A stretch of 64,000 nucleotides of DNA, taken from NCBI RefSeq assembly GCF_013410355.1, contig NZ_JACCFI010000001.1:2728001-2792000 (forward strand), written 5' to 3'. The notes beneath the pieces were generated by a model. The model did not search any database and was not told where the DNA came from. It was given only the letters and a program-made list of their open reading frames with translations. Of this stretch, positions 49,113 to 58,673 are shown one piece after another; within the stretch, counting starts at the first letter, position 1; each line of letters opens with the position of its first letter. Source of the stretch: Agromyces hippuratus (lineage in GTDB: Bacteria > Actinomycetota > Actinomycetes > Actinomycetales > Microbacteriaceae). The position numbers and the translations under genes were made by a program.

Positions 49113-50852
49113 ATGTCAGCCGGGGGGCGGGTGCGGGTCGTCGGCGCGATCGGCGCGGTCGCCGTCGCCGGCTGGTTCGGGGTCGGATGTCTCGGGGCCC
49201 CGCCGGCCGCGGCCTGGGCGACCGCGCCGGTCGTCGAGCCGTTGCCGACGGATCAGCCTCTCGAGACGACGCCCCCGCCCACCGAGCCCGAGCCCGAGCC
49301 GGAGCCCGTTCCGACCACCGAGCCGGAGCCGACCGAGGAGCCGGTCCCGACCACGCCGCCTCCCACCACCGAGGCGCCCGCGACCGAGACGCCGCCGACG
49401 CCGACCGAGACGCCGTCGCAGGCGCCGGTGCTCGAACCCGTGCCGCCCGCGGTGCTCGCCGACGACGACGTGTCGCCGTGGTCGTGGATCATCGCGGCGC
49501 TCGTGCTGCTCGCGAGCGCCGCCGTGCTCTTCGCGATCCGCAGGCCGGGGGCTGCAGAGCTGGAGTCGGAGACCGGCCCCGTCGGCACAGGGGTGCTCAC
49601 GCCGGGTGGGCCGGCGCCGGGCACCACCCCGCCGCCGGCGGTCACGCTCGCGGCGATGGAATCGGTGGGTGAGGCGATGATCGACGCCGGGTACTCGGTG
49701 ACGACCGTGCACACCGCACTCCTCGACATCGCCACGGTCAATGCCGCCCCGGCGACGGAGATCATCGTCTTCCCGACGGCACTGATCGTGTCGGCCCGCG
49801 GCGTCGGCGAGCTCAGCACCGGTGCCGTCGCGAGCGGCAACGCCAAGCTCACGCTCGCGCAGCTCGACGAGCTGAACCGCACGGTCGAGGCCGCCCGCAT
49901 CGGTGCCATCGACCCGGCGACGACGCGGCGCCGCATCCGGAAGCTCCGCGCGCAGCCGCTGCCGTACTCGGCGGTGCAGCGGGTCGTGGCGTACGCGTTG
50001 CTCTCGGCAGGGCTCTCGGTGCTGCTCGGGGCCTCGTGGGCGGGGGCGGGCGTCGCCGCCGTGCTCGGGGTGTTCGCGGGTGCCGCCCAGCTCCTCTCCG
50101 CCCGCGCGTCGCGCGACTACCAGGCGCTCGTGACCGTGGCGATCGCGTTCGGCGTCTCGATCGCGGTGTTCCTGCTCATCAGGGCGGGGCTCGACCCGGG
50201 CGTGCTGCCGGCCCTCATCGCGCCGCTCGTGACACTGCTGCCCGGCTCGCTGCTCACGACCGGCGTCATCGAGCTCGCGACGGGCCAGATGATGTCGGGC
50301 GGCGGCCGCCTCGCGGCGGGCACGATGCAGCTCGTGCTGCTCGCCGTCGGCATCGTCGGGGCGGCCGCGCTCGTGGGCGTGCCGCGCATCGACTTCACGA
50401 CGGCGTCGCAGCCGATCGGTCCGATCGCGCCCTGGATCGCCGTCGCCGTGTTCGGTGTCGGCATCGTCGTCTACAACTGCGGTCGCCGCGACTCGATCAT
50501 CTGGATCCTGCTCGTGCTCTACTCGGCCTACGGCGCGCAGGTCATCGGCGACGTCTTCCTCGGCGGCGTGCTCTCGGCCTTCGTGGGGGCGCTCGTGATG
50601 ACGCCGGTCGCCGTGCTCGTGGCGCGGCAGCGCACGGGACCGCCCGCCGTCGTGAGCTTCCTGCCCGCGTTCTGGCTGCTCGTGCCCGGGGCGATCGGGC
50701 TCGTCGGGGTCGCCACCATCCTCGGCGGCGACCAGGCCGGGGCGGACACCCTCGTGACGACGGCGTCGACGATGGTCGCGATCGCCCTCGGCATCCTCGC
50801 CGGGTCGGCCATCACGGGTCGGTTGCGGTCGTCGCGCGGCCCCCTCCTGTAG
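49113..50852 (+). CDS. thrE: Threonine/serine exporter (ThrE family) with N-terminal Pro/Thr/Glu-rich segment
   Basis: 579 residues. A hydrophobic segment at the N-terminus resembles a signal anchor. It is followed by about 80 residues of Pro, Thr and Glu, with TEPEPEPEP-type runs, and another helix near 125-145. The ThrE domain then begins with VGEAMIDAGYSVTTVHTALLDIA, as in Corynebacterium ThrE, and has about ten helices. It should export threonine or serine with proton exchange. The Pro-rich part would lie outside the cell. TACAGT ends seven bases before ATG 49113, so the message is probably leaderless; GTG 49104 is an alternative. Confidence 0.87.
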   Translation: MSAGGRVRVVGAIGAVAVAGWFGVGCLGAPPAAAWATAPVVEPLPTDQPLETTPPPTEPEPEPEPVPTTEPEPTEEPVPTTPPPTTEAPATETPPTPTETPSQAPVLEPVPPAVLADDDVSPWSWIIAALVLLASAAVLFAIRRPGAAELESETGPVGTGVLTPGGPAPGTTPPPAVTLAAMESVGEAMIDAGYSVTTVHTALLDIATVNAAPATEIIVFPTALIVSARGVGELSTGAVASGNAKLTLAQLDELNRTVEAARIGAIDPATTRRRIRKLRAQPLPYSAVQRVVAYALLSAGLSVLLGASWAGAGVAAVLGVFAGAAQLLSARASRDYQALVTVAIAFGVSIAVFLLIRAGLDPGVLPALIAPLVTLLPGSLLTTGVIELATGQMMSGGGRLAAGTMQLVLLAVGIVGAAALVGVPRIDFTTASQPIGPIAPWIAVAVFGVGIVVYNCGRRDSIIWILLVLYSAYGAQVIGDVFLGGVLSAFVGALVMTPVAVLVARQRTGPPAVVSFLPAFWLLVPGAIGLVGVATILGGDQAGADTLVTTASTMVAIALGILAGSAITGRLRSSRGPLL

Positions 50853-50879
50853 CGGATGCCTCGCGGCTAGTCTGTGCCC

Positions 50880-52439
50880 ATGGACCCCGTCGCGACCACG
50901 CTCGTCATCCTGGCGCTCGCGATCATCGCGTTCATGTCGAACCGCGTGCCGCTCGGCATCGTCGCGATCGGCGTCTCGGTGGCCCTGTGGCTCACCGGCA
51001 TCCTCGATCTCGGACAGGCGCTCGCCGGATTCGGCGACCCCACGGTGATCTTCATCGCCGCCCTCTTCGTCGTGAGCGAGTCGCTCGATTCGACGGGCGT
51101 CACGGCGTGGGCGGGCCAGCAGGTGATCGGCCGGGCCGGCACGAAGCGAGGGCCGCTGCTGCTCGTCGTGTGCCTGCTGGTCGCGGCCGTCACCGCGCTC
51201 ATCAGCGTCAACGGGGCGGTGGCCGCACTCATCCCCGTGGTGGTCGTCGTCGCCACCCGCGCCGGCATCGCGCCCTCGCAGATGCTCATGCCGCTCGCCT
51301 TCTCGGCGCACGCCGGGTCGCTGCTCGCCCTCACCGGCACGCCGGTGAACATCATCGTCAGCGAGGCGGCAGCCGATGCCGGCGCGCGCCCGTTCGGCTT
51401 CTTCGAGTTCGGCCTCGTGGGGGTGCCGCTCGTGGTCGGTACGCTGCTCATCATCTCCCTGCTCGGGCGTCGCCTGCTGCCCGAGCGGGCCGCGACGAGC
51501 CTGCCGCAGGACGTCAGCGCGCACGCCCGCACGCTGCGCGAGCAGTACCACCTGCCCGAGGGCACCGAGCTCATCGGCGTGCGCGAGGGGGCGACCGAGG
51601 TCGTCGTGGCACCGCGCTCGTCGCTCATCGGACTGCATCTGTTCCCGGGCATGTGCACGCCGAGTGGCGATCTCGTCGTGCTCGCCGTGCAGCGCGGCGG
51701 TGAAGACCTGATCGGCCCCGACGCGTTGCTGCAGGCCGGGGACACGCTGCTCGTCACCGGCCCGTGGGGCGAGCTCGAGCGCAACACCGCCGGCCCCGAC
51801 GTGCTCGTCGTCGACGAGCCGGCGACGATGCGCCGCTCGGTTCCGCTCGGCACCGGCGCGAAGCGCGCGATCGTGATCCTCGCGGCGATGGTGGTGCTGC
51901 TCGCCACGGGGCTCGTGCCGCCGGCGATCGCAGGGCTCGCCGCGGCATCCGCTCTCGTGCTCACCAGGGTCGTCAGCCCGACGCAGGCCTACCGCAGCAT
52001 CTCGTGGACGACGGTCGTGCTCGTGGCCGGCATGATCCCGCTGTCGACGGCGTTCATCTCGACCGGTACGGCCGACCTCATCGCCGGGGGCCTCCTCGGT
52101 CTCGTGGGCGACGCCTCGCCGTACTTCGCGCTGTTCGCGATCTGCGCGCTGACGATGGTGCTCGGTCAGCTCATCTCGAACACGGCGACGGTGCTCATCG
52201 TGGCGCCCGTCGCGGTCGTCGTCGCCGCCGACCTCGGGGTCTCGGTGCTGCCGTTCATGATGGCGCTCACGGTCGCGGGGGCGGCGTCGTTCCTCACGCC
52301 CGTCGCGACGCCGGCGAACACCATGGTGCTCGAGCCCGGCGGCTACCGCTTCGGCGACTACTGGCGGCTCGGGTTGCCGCTGCTCCTGCTGTTCCTCGTC
52401 GTCGCGGTGTTCTTCGTGCCGTTCGTCTGGCCGTTCTGA
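50880..52439 (+). CDS. SLC13/DASS-type anion permease with RCK_C domain
   Basis: 519 residues. Two sets of about five helices are separated by a cytoplasmic TrkA-C (RCK_C) domain at about 230-300, visible in SLIGLHLFPG and GDTLLVTG. Family motifs SVNGAVAALIPV and SNTATVLIVAPVAV lie in the two re-entrant hairpins (substrate and sodium sites). Candidates for substrate are sulfate, phosphate or dicarboxylates. TAGTCT ends six bases before ATG 50880: another leaderless start. The next gene begins 16 bases after the stop. Confidence 0.87.
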   Translation: MDPVATTLVILALAIIAFMSNRVPLGIVAIGVSVALWLTGILDLGQALAGFGDPTVIFIAALFVVSESLDSTGVTAWAGQQVIGRAGTKRGPLLLVVCLLVAAVTALISVNGAVAALIPVVVVVATRAGIAPSQMLMPLAFSAHAGSLLALTGTPVNIIVSEAAADAGARPFGFFEFGLVGVPLVVGTLLIISLLGRRLLPERAATSLPQDVSAHARTLREQYHLPEGTELIGVREGATEVVVAPRSSLIGLHLFPGMCTPSGDLVVLAVQRGGEDLIGPDALLQAGDTLLVTGPWGELERNTAGPDVLVVDEPATMRRSVPLGTGAKRAIVILAAMVVLLATGLVPPAIAGLAAASALVLTRVVSPTQAYRSISWTTVVLVAGMIPLSTAFISTGTADLIAGGLLGLVGDASPYFALFAICALTMVLGQLISNTATVLIVAPVAVVVAADLGVSVLPFMMALTVAGAASFLTPVATPANTMVLEPGGYRFGDYWRLGLPLLLLFLVVAVFFVPFVWPF

Positions 52440-52455
52440 GTGCAGGATGGAGTCC

Positions 52456-52989
52456 ATGCCCGATCCGTTCGTCATCCGTCCCGCCGCCATCGCCGACGCC
52501 CCCGGCATCGCCCGCGTGCACTGGCGCAGCCACCAGACGACGTACGTCGAGCCCGGCCGCGTGGCGCGCGACAAGGTCGAGGGGTGGACGTACGCCGACC
52601 GCATCAGGGCCTGGACGACGAACCTCGCGATCGCGAACGACGTGTACCCGCCGCCCGAGGGGTTCCATCGCATGGGCATCTGGGTCGCCGAGGTCGGGGG
52701 CGAGCACGGCGGCGAGGTCGTCGGATGGGCGAACACCAGCACCGGTCGCGACTCCGACGGGCCGCGCGCGCTCGAGCTCGAGGGCCTCTACGTGCTCGAC
52801 GAGTTCCATGGCGGAGGTGTCGGGCAGGCGCTGCTCGACACGGCCGTCGGCGATCGACCGGCCTACCTGTGGGCGCTCGCCGACAACCCGAGGGCGCACG
52901 CGTTCTACCGACGCAACGGGTTCGAGCTCGACGGCACCTCGAAGGTCGACGACTTCTGGCAGGTGCACGAGGTGCGGTTCGTGCGCTGA
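52456..52989 (+). CDS. GNAT family N-acetyltransferase
   Basis: 177 residues from ATG 52456, which is placed well behind AGGA; ATG 52447 lacks a site. FVIRPAAIADAPGIARVHWRSHQTTY starts the fold, LEGLYVLDEFHGGGVGQALLD is motif A with the acetyl-CoA pyrophosphate loop (QxxGxG-like GGGVG), and AHAFYRRNGFELDG is motif B. It acetylates an unknown amine. It may be co-transcribed with the anion permease and converges on the PfkB kinase gene. Confidence 0.86.
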   Translation: MPDPFVIRPAAIADAPGIARVHWRSHQTTYVEPGRVARDKVEGWTYADRIRAWTTNLAIANDVYPPPEGFHRMGIWVAEVGGEHGGEVVGWANTSTGRDSDGPRALELEGLYVLDEFHGGGVGQALLDTAVGDRPAYLWALADNPRAHAFYRRNGFELDGTSKVDDFWQVHEVRFVR

Positions 52990-53005
52990 GCGCTCGACCG
53001 GTTCG

Positions 53006-53980
53006 TCAGCTCCCGCCCTCCGACGGATGCGCGGGAACCCGCAGCAGCGCGCCCTCGTGGCGCACGGTGGCTGCGGCGATCGCCATCGCCGACTCGAGTG
53101 CGGCGGCCCAGTCGCTCGCGTCGCTGGGCACGCCGTGCACCGCGAGGTGGTGCACGACCGCGGAGAGCGTGGCGTCCCCGGCCCCCATGGTGTCGACGAC
53201 CGCGCCAGGCAGGTCGACGATGCCGGCATGCACCGCCGCGTCGCCCGCATGCAGCTCCGCGCCCTCGCGGCCCGCGGTCGCGAGCACGGCCGGGGTGCGC
53301 GCCGGCGCGGCATCCGATGCGGCCCCGCTCTCGGCTTCGCGAGTCGACGGCGCCCGGAGCTGCTCGACGAACTCCGCCAGGGGAGCGCCGAGCAGCAGCT
53401 CGGCATCCTCGTCGCCGACCTTCACGAGCATCGCGTCACGGGCCGCGGCGGTGAAGTTCGCGAGGAACGCCTCGCGGTCGTGCAGCATGCCCGCACGCGG
53501 GTTGCCGTCGATCGCGAGCCGTTCGCCCGGGCGCGCGATCGCGGCGCGCAGTTCGGCCGCCTGCTCGGCGTCGTCGAACGGGAAGCAGCTGACGACCACG
53601 AGGTCGGCCTCGTCGATCGCGGCACGGGTCGCGTCGTCGAAGCGGATGCTGCGCCGCTGCGCGGCCTCGTTGAACTCGTATCGCGGCTCGCCGTCGGTGC
53701 GATCGGAGACGGCCCGCGACGTGCCGTGCTCCGAGGGGCTCTCGACCAGGCGCACGCCGTAGTCGCGCAGGAACGAGCGGATGCGCGTGGCCGGCTCGTC
53801 GTCGCCGAGCATCGCGACGAGCGTCACGTCTTCGCCGAGGAGGGCGAGTCCGACCGCGACGTTGAGGGCGGCGCCGCCGACGAACTCGCGGGCGCCGCGC
53901 GGGTCGCGCAGCTCGTCGATGAGCGCGTCGCCGATGACGGTCACGCGAGCGGGGGCGGTGACGGGTGCCTCGGTCGACAT
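53006..53980 (-). CDS. PfkB family carbohydrate kinase (fructokinase-like)
   Basis: 324 residues. The N-terminal GDALIDELRD and GGAALNVAVGLALLG form the sugar-binding lid; the C-terminal DTMGAGDATLSAVV has the catalytic Asp and anion hole (the usual GAGD). GNPRAGML near residue 160 fits fructokinases. GGAGAGGA precedes the ATG. It stands alone, so the sugar is not certain; phosphorylation of fructose or a deoxy-sugar is the best guess. Confidence 0.84.
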   Translation of the reverse strand: MSTEAPVTAPARVTVIGDALIDELRDPRGAREFVGGAALNVAVGLALLGEDVTLVAMLGDDEPATRIRSFLRDYGVRLVESPSEHGTSRAVSDRTDGEPRYEFNEAAQRRSIRFDDATRAAIDEADLVVVSCFPFDDAEQAAELRAAIARPGERLAIDGNPRAGMLHDREAFLANFTAAARDAMLVKVGDEDAELLLGAPLAEFVEQLRAPSTREAESGAASDAAPARTPAVLATAGREGAELHAGDAAVHAGIVDLPGAVVDTMGAGDATLSAVVHHLAVHGVPSDASDWAAALESAMAIAAATVRHEGALLRVPAHPSEGGS

Positions 53981-54138
53981 CGGCGGGTTCCTCTCCGGTG
54001 CGCTCGGGTGGGCGCGGGACTCCAGCGTGCCACACGGCCGTGTGCGCGGCACGTGTCCGGGGCCGTGCGAGCGACCGCGGCCGCGGCCGGCTGCGGCCCG
54101 CCCAGCGGGTACGGTGGTGAGGACCCACGAGGAGCACC

Positions 54139-54783
54139 ATGAAACCCGGACCGAGGCGCAGCGTCAGCCAGGTCGACATCGTCGATGCGGCGTTCGAGAT
54201 CCTCGAGCAGAAGGGCTTCGCCGCCGTCTCCGTACGCGGCGTCGCCGCGGCGCTCGGCCTCACGCCCACGGCGATCTACACCTACTTCCCATCGAAGAAC
54301 GCGCTGCTGCGCGCGATGGTCGAGGAGCTCCTCTCCGACCTCGATCTCGACGCAGCGGCCGACCCCGCCGTCGCCTGGCGCGACCGGGTGCACGCGCTCG
54401 CCGCGGCCCTGCGGGCACGGCTCGCCGAGCACACCGGCGCGATGGTGCTCGTCACGAGCGGCCCCCTCGACGGGCGGCACGCGCTGGGCCTCAACGAGAC
54501 GCTCATCGTCGGCTTCGCGGCCGAGGGGATGTCGCAGGACGACGCGGCTCGTGCCGCCTACGCCGTGCGCGCCCACGTGCTCGGGGTGGCCGCCCTCGAC
54601 GCGGCCGAGCGGGTCGACGAGGTCGAGACCGCCGCCGACACGTCGACGGCCGGCGCGTTGTGGTCGGATGCCGCGAGCCACCCGCTGACCGAGGCGACGG
54701 CGCACCTCGTCGCAGCCGGCGCCGATCCCTCGGCGTTCACGTGGGGTGTCGATCGGCTGCTCGACGGACTCCTCGCCCGCTGA
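54139..54783 (+). CDS. TetR/AcrR family regulator
   Basis: 214 residues. The helix-turn-helix is VSVRGVAAALGLTPTAIYTYF (residues about 34-54), and the C-terminal ligand domain resembles TetR_C of the tetracyclin-repressor group (late TSTAGALWSDAA segment). The ATG follows GAGGAG. A TACGGT -10-like element lies about 30 bases upstream. The likely original target, a membrane-protein gene, is directly downstream but broken. Confidence 0.86.
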   Translation: MKPGPRRSVSQVDIVDAAFEILEQKGFAAVSVRGVAAALGLTPTAIYTYFPSKNALLRAMVEELLSDLDLDAAADPAVAWRDRVHALAAALRARLAEHTGAMVLVTSGPLDGRHALGLNETLIVGFAAEGMSQDDAARAAYAVRAHVLGVAALDAAERVDEVETAADTSTAGALWSDAASHPLTEATAHLVAAGADPSAFTWGVDRLLDGLLAR

Positions 54784-54819
54784 TCCGCGCGGCGCGTCCT
54801 CCGGGGCATCCGCTCGCGA

Positions 54820-55162
54820 CGAGTCATCCGCTCACCGAGTTCATCTGGGAGCCCGGCCCGCTCAGCTACGTGGTCGGCTTCCTCGCCGGCATCGCCGGGG
54901 TGCTCTCGCTGACCTCGGCGAAGTCGGGCGCGCTCATCGGCGTGCTCATCTCGGTCACCACGATCCCCGCGGACGCCGCGATCGCGATCGGCATCGCCGC
55001 CGGCGAGTGGGGCCGGCCGGCAGCGCCGCCCTGCAGCTGTTCATCAACCTCGTCGCCATCATCACGGGCGGGGTGCTGACGCTCTCGGTGCAGCTCGAGG
55101 TGCAGCGCAGGGCCTACCGCCGGAGGCAGCGACGGCTGACGACGCCGGCACCCGGCCGCTGA
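54820..55162 (+). pseudogene. Remnant of a DUF389 membrane protein, 5'-truncated and frameshifted
   Basis: The reading frame ending at 55079 gives LTEFIWEPGPLSYVVGFLAG, IAGVLSLTSAKSGALIG and SVTTIPADAAIAIG, the highly conserved C-terminal region of DUF389 proteins. Around 55010-55025 the frame changes; the continuation, SAALQLFINLVAIITGGVLT with a basic tail, is in another frame and stops at 55162. The first two thirds of the family sequence are missing, with the TetR gene in their place. The loss seems recent, because codon use is still normal on both sides of the shift. Confidence 0.8.
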
Positions 55163-55486
55163 GCCGAGCGCCCGGCCGGCGAACGCAACGCCGTCGAGCG
55201 AGCCGAGCGGATGCCGCTCCCAGCGGGAGGCGTCGTGCAGCGGATGCCGCGACCACCCGACTGCGGCGGGGTTCAGCCTGCTGTTCGGCAGCGTCGGCGA
55301 GACGCGCTCGGTGATCTCGCGCTCATCGTGAGAACGGTTCGGGCGTCGTTCACGGCACCTCCTCGTGCGTCGTGGGCCAGTGCACGGCCGGCGGGTCTGC
55401 TCACTGCACCGCAGCCCGCTGGAGACGCGGCGAGGCGCCGACCCCCCGAAGGGAGCCGACGCCTCGTCGTGGTGCGTGTCGCTGGA
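55163..55486. other. 324-bp intergenic region
   Basis: It contains two scattered GCGGATGCCGC heptamer sites (55207 and 55242) and the hairpin at 55431-55466. I find no gene with normal composition on either strand. Confidence 0.55.
55431..55466 (-). terminator. Terminator-like hairpin after the M6 protease gene
   Basis: CGAGGCGCCGAC (55431-55442) pairs with 55455-55466 at ten of twelve positions around a 12-base loop, 21 bases beyond the protease stop codon. Confidence 0.6.
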
Positions 55487-58327
55487 TCAGCCTGCGGTGG
55501 GCGGGGTGATCGTGATGAGCGCCGACTGGTTGCCCTTGAACGCCTTCTTCACCGTGATCTCGGTGCCGTAGCCCACGCCGTCATCGGCGGGGTTTCCGGT
55601 GCCGAAGACGCCACCGAGAGGGTTGGCCGCACCGTACAGGTCGGTCAGCGGGTTGCCGTCGAAGTCGACGATCCGCGTGCTGTACGGAGCGTTTCCGACC
55701 GACGGAACGACTGCCGAACCGTCGCGGAAGCGGCGGGCCAGTCGGCCATCGGGCAGCACCTCGAGGCCCGAGGTCCAGCCGAGGTCGTCGGTGAAGGTGC
55801 TCACCGGCTCGCGCGACGGGATGTCGGTGCAGTACTCGGTCGTCAGCTCCGCACCCGCGATGCACTCCGTGAAGGCGTGCGTCGGGGTGAGGCCGAAGGC
55901 GACGTCGGAGGACTGCGCACGCGACGGCAGGTTGTGCTGCAGCGTGCCGTCGGCCGCGGCTGCGTCACCGGTGCGACGCAGCGGGTCGAAGTGGCTGTCG
56001 ACGAGCAGCAGCCCGCCCTTCGCTCCGTAGCTCGGCAGTGCCGTCTCGTTGGTGCGCACGTGGTTGGTGTTGCCGTAGGTCGTGTCGCGGTACCAGACCA
56101 GCGCTCCGGGAGCGTTGTACGCGACCTTCTCGACCTTCCACGCGCCGGCGCTGTACACCGAGTTGTAGCCGTACTTCAGGCCCTCGTCGAACCCGTCGAA
56201 GTTGCGCCACTCCACCATGTAGTACTGCGCCTTGCTCGACGTGCCCGTGTCGATACGCCAGCCGGGGCCGGTCGTGTCGGCGAAGGTCGTGACCTCGGCG
56301 GTCCAGCCGTTGTCGCCGCTCTCGACGTCGTCGGTCCAGACCTCGGTCGCTCCGCTCGTGACGGCGAAGTCGTCGGCGAACCATCCGCGCTCCTGGAACG
56401 CGGCATCGGTGGCGAGGCGCAGGCGCACCCCGACCGTGGTGCCGGCGTAGGCCGAGAGGTCGACGTACTGGCGAGCCCAGCCGTCGGAGCTGCCCGTGAG
56501 GCCGTACTTCTTGTCACCGAAGGTGTGGAGGTTGCCGTTGGGGTCGGGGTAGCCGTCGGCCGTGGTGGCCTCGGTGCCGTCCTCGTTGTAGACCTTCACG
56601 TCGGTCCAGGTGGACCCGCCGTCGGTCGAGACCTCGACGAAGCCGAAGTCCCAGTCCTCTTCGATGACGAAGTTGTTGCTCATCCAGAACTTCGCGTCGG
56701 TCGGGACGTCGACCGTGCGGGAGATGCGGATGTCGCCCCAGTCCTGGTCGGCTCCGGTGTACCACATGTTCTCGCCGCTGGCCGGTTCGGCGAGCGTGAT
56801 GACCTTGTCGGGAAGATTGACCTTCACGCCGTCTTCGGTGCCCTTCGGCGAGCGAGACGTCTGGCCGACCTTGATGGTCTCGGCGTCGTCACCGGGGTTC
56901 ATCACGAGGGGGTCGACCCAGCCGAGCACCCACTTGTCCCAGATGCCCATGTGGGTCGGCATCGACTGGAAGATGGGGCCCGCGTGCGAGCCGGAGCTCA
57001 TGAGGTCCCAGAAGTCGATGTCGGAGTTGCCCTGGTTCGACGTGTCGTACAGGTCGGGCAGGCCGAGGTCGTGGCCGTACTCGTGTGCGAACACGCCGAC
57101 GCCCGAGTCCTCGGGCTGCACGATGTAGTTCGACAGCTGGAGGTCGGTGCCGGGGATGTCCGCGCCGCCGGCGACAGCCGAGGAGTGCGCCCAGACGGCG
57201 TACGTGCCCTGCGCGCCGCCACCACCGGACTTGTCTTCACCGGCGTGCACGAGCACGACGTGGTCGATCACGCCGTCGGGCTCGTTGAAGTCGCCGTCGC
57301 CGTCGCGGTCGCCCTGGTCTTCGATGTCGTAGTCGGCCCACGGGAAGTCGGGCTGCGCCTGTGCGAGTGCTGCGACTGCGTCGATCGGCAGCTGGCCCGG
57401 TCCCTTGGGGTTGTCGGGGTGGCCCTGCTGGTCCTGGATCTCGCCGGCCTCGTAGACGCCGTCGGCGTTCTTGAAGCAGGTGCTCGCGCCGTACCAGGCC
57501 TCGGAGTGGGGCACGGTGATCCACGGGGTGGCCTCACCGGTGACGGTGTAGGCGCCGCGTGACATCTCCTCGTACATCGACTTCATCGTGTAGCCCGAGA
57601 TGTCGAAGCCGGGCTTGCCGTCGGGACCGGTGAGGTCGGTGCGCACTCGATCGGTGATGCCTTCGTCGGTGAAGAGCATCTTGTTGAAGTGCTCCGACGA
57701 GAAGTCGGGCACCCACATCGAGTTGTTGTCCTCGAGCTCGTAGTCGGCCGGGTTCGGGATGCCGTTGTGCGTCGGGCCGTTCTGCACGTTGCCGAGCTTG
57801 CACTGCTTCGAGCCGAACTCGGTGGGCACGTAGGTGCCCGTGAAGTCGTCGTTCGCGTTCTCGTCGAACTCGACGAGGATCGTGAGGAGCTTCGCCTCCT
57901 GCGTCGACTCCGCCTGCTTGAAGTTGGTCTTCTTGGGCTTCTTGTCGTGCTTGGGCTTCTTCAGCTCCTTGGGGTTCTTGCCCGTGGCGATCGACTTCGC
58001 CTCCAGCGTGGCGAGCCCCTTCGCCGCGATCGGGTTGCCCTGCGAGTACTTCTGGTCGAACGCCTCGGCCTCGGCCTGAACCTGCGGTGCCGACTTCGCC
58101 GTCGCGCCATCGACGAGGACTTCGCCGTCGGTGTCGAACTGGCCCTCGAGGCGAGGTGCGACGTAGTTCATGTAGTACTCGGAATCGCTGATCACCGGTG
58201 GCGACACCGGCGATTCAGCAGCGACCGCTCCCGTAGCGCCGAATGACACCAGACCGGTGGCAGCGAGCGCGAATACCGGGATGACCGCAACCGCGCGCCT
58301 CCGCGCGCGGCCCGTGAATCCAGACAT
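55487..58327 (-). CDS. Secreted M6 family metalloprotease (immune inhibitor A-like)
   Basis: 946 residues. The signal peptide runs from RARRRAVAV to about AVAAES. A propeptide-like region with Lys-rich KELKKPKHDKKPKK follows. The zinc site is HEYGHDLGLPDLYD, His415, Glu416 and His419, with the third ligand in the GLPD extension. Later come IDFWDLMSSG (the M6 Met-containing turn) and MAM/VEG-like beta domains near 580-680. It should digest host or environmental proteins outside the cell. GGGAGAAGC precedes ATG 58327. No sortase or wall anchor is visible, so the enzyme is released. Confidence 0.91.
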   Translation of the reverse strand: MSGFTGRARRRAVAVIPVFALAATGLVSFGATGAVAAESPVSPPVISDSEYYMNYVAPRLEGQFDTDGEVLVDGATAKSAPQVQAEAEAFDQKYSQGNPIAAKGLATLEAKSIATGKNPKELKKPKHDKKPKKTNFKQAESTQEAKLLTILVEFDENANDDFTGTYVPTEFGSKQCKLGNVQNGPTHNGIPNPADYELEDNNSMWVPDFSSEHFNKMLFTDEGITDRVRTDLTGPDGKPGFDISGYTMKSMYEEMSRGAYTVTGEATPWITVPHSEAWYGASTCFKNADGVYEAGEIQDQQGHPDNPKGPGQLPIDAVAALAQAQPDFPWADYDIEDQGDRDGDGDFNEPDGVIDHVVLVHAGEDKSGGGGAQGTYAVWAHSSAVAGGADIPGTDLQLSNYIVQPEDSGVGVFAHEYGHDLGLPDLYDTSNQGNSDIDFWDLMSSGSHAGPIFQSMPTHMGIWDKWVLGWVDPLVMNPGDDAETIKVGQTSRSPKGTEDGVKVNLPDKVITLAEPASGENMWYTGADQDWGDIRISRTVDVPTDAKFWMSNNFVIEEDWDFGFVEVSTDGGSTWTDVKVYNEDGTEATTADGYPDPNGNLHTFGDKKYGLTGSSDGWARQYVDLSAYAGTTVGVRLRLATDAAFQERGWFADDFAVTSGATEVWTDDVESGDNGWTAEVTTFADTTGPGWRIDTGTSSKAQYYMVEWRNFDGFDEGLKYGYNSVYSAGAWKVEKVAYNAPGALVWYRDTTYGNTNHVRTNETALPSYGAKGGLLLVDSHFDPLRRTGDAAAADGTLQHNLPSRAQSSDVAFGLTPTHAFTECIAGAELTTEYCTDIPSREPVSTFTDDLGWTSGLEVLPDGRLARRFRDGSAVVPSVGNAPYSTRIVDFDGNPLTDLYGAANPLGGVFGTGNPADDGVGYGTEITVKKAFKGNQSALITITPPTAG

Positions 58328-58673
58328 GCTTCTCCCTTCGAGCGCCCCGTGGAGGTGACCGCGGGGCGCGTACGACGTTCGTCGGTGGGCGAACGTACTC
58401 GGAATACTGCCGTGCACTGACGCACCTATGGAAGAGCTGTATTGGCTTTCGCCGAGGACGACGCGCATCTGTTGCGTCGAGCTCGTGATCGACGTCGATC
58501 ACGAGCGCCTGTCACTCGATCAGGGGGGATTCTTGCGACACCGCGATGCTGAGCATTCATCATGATATGAATTCGCCCTGAGGCGCCCACTTTCGGGAGA
58601 TGGGGGTCGCGCGGCATCCGCTCGGTCTACGCTGAACGCGACGGCGCTCAGCGCCGGCGGAGGGGGTGCCGCG
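58328..58673. promoter_or_regulatory. 346-bp divergent promoter region of the M6 protease and lipoprotein genes
   Basis: It contains the 26-bp palindrome at 58481-58506, an AT-rich ATTCAT-CATGAT-ATGAAT inverted repeat at 58555-58572, and a TACGCT -10-like element near 58628 for the rightward gene. I see no gene in it. Confidence 0.5.
58481..58506. promoter_or_regulatory. 26-bp perfect palindrome, candidate operator of the M6 protease gene
   Basis: GCTCGTGATCGAC meets its exact complement without spacer, 154 bases upstream of the protease start codon. It is too far from either gene for a terminator of one of them and both genes point away, so a regulator-binding role is more likely. Confidence 0.6.

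Noticed and set aside
49116..52742. A 1208-codon open frame on the minus strand
   Set aside because: Antisense to the ThrE, anion permease and GNAT genes, with highly biased charged composition and no domain.
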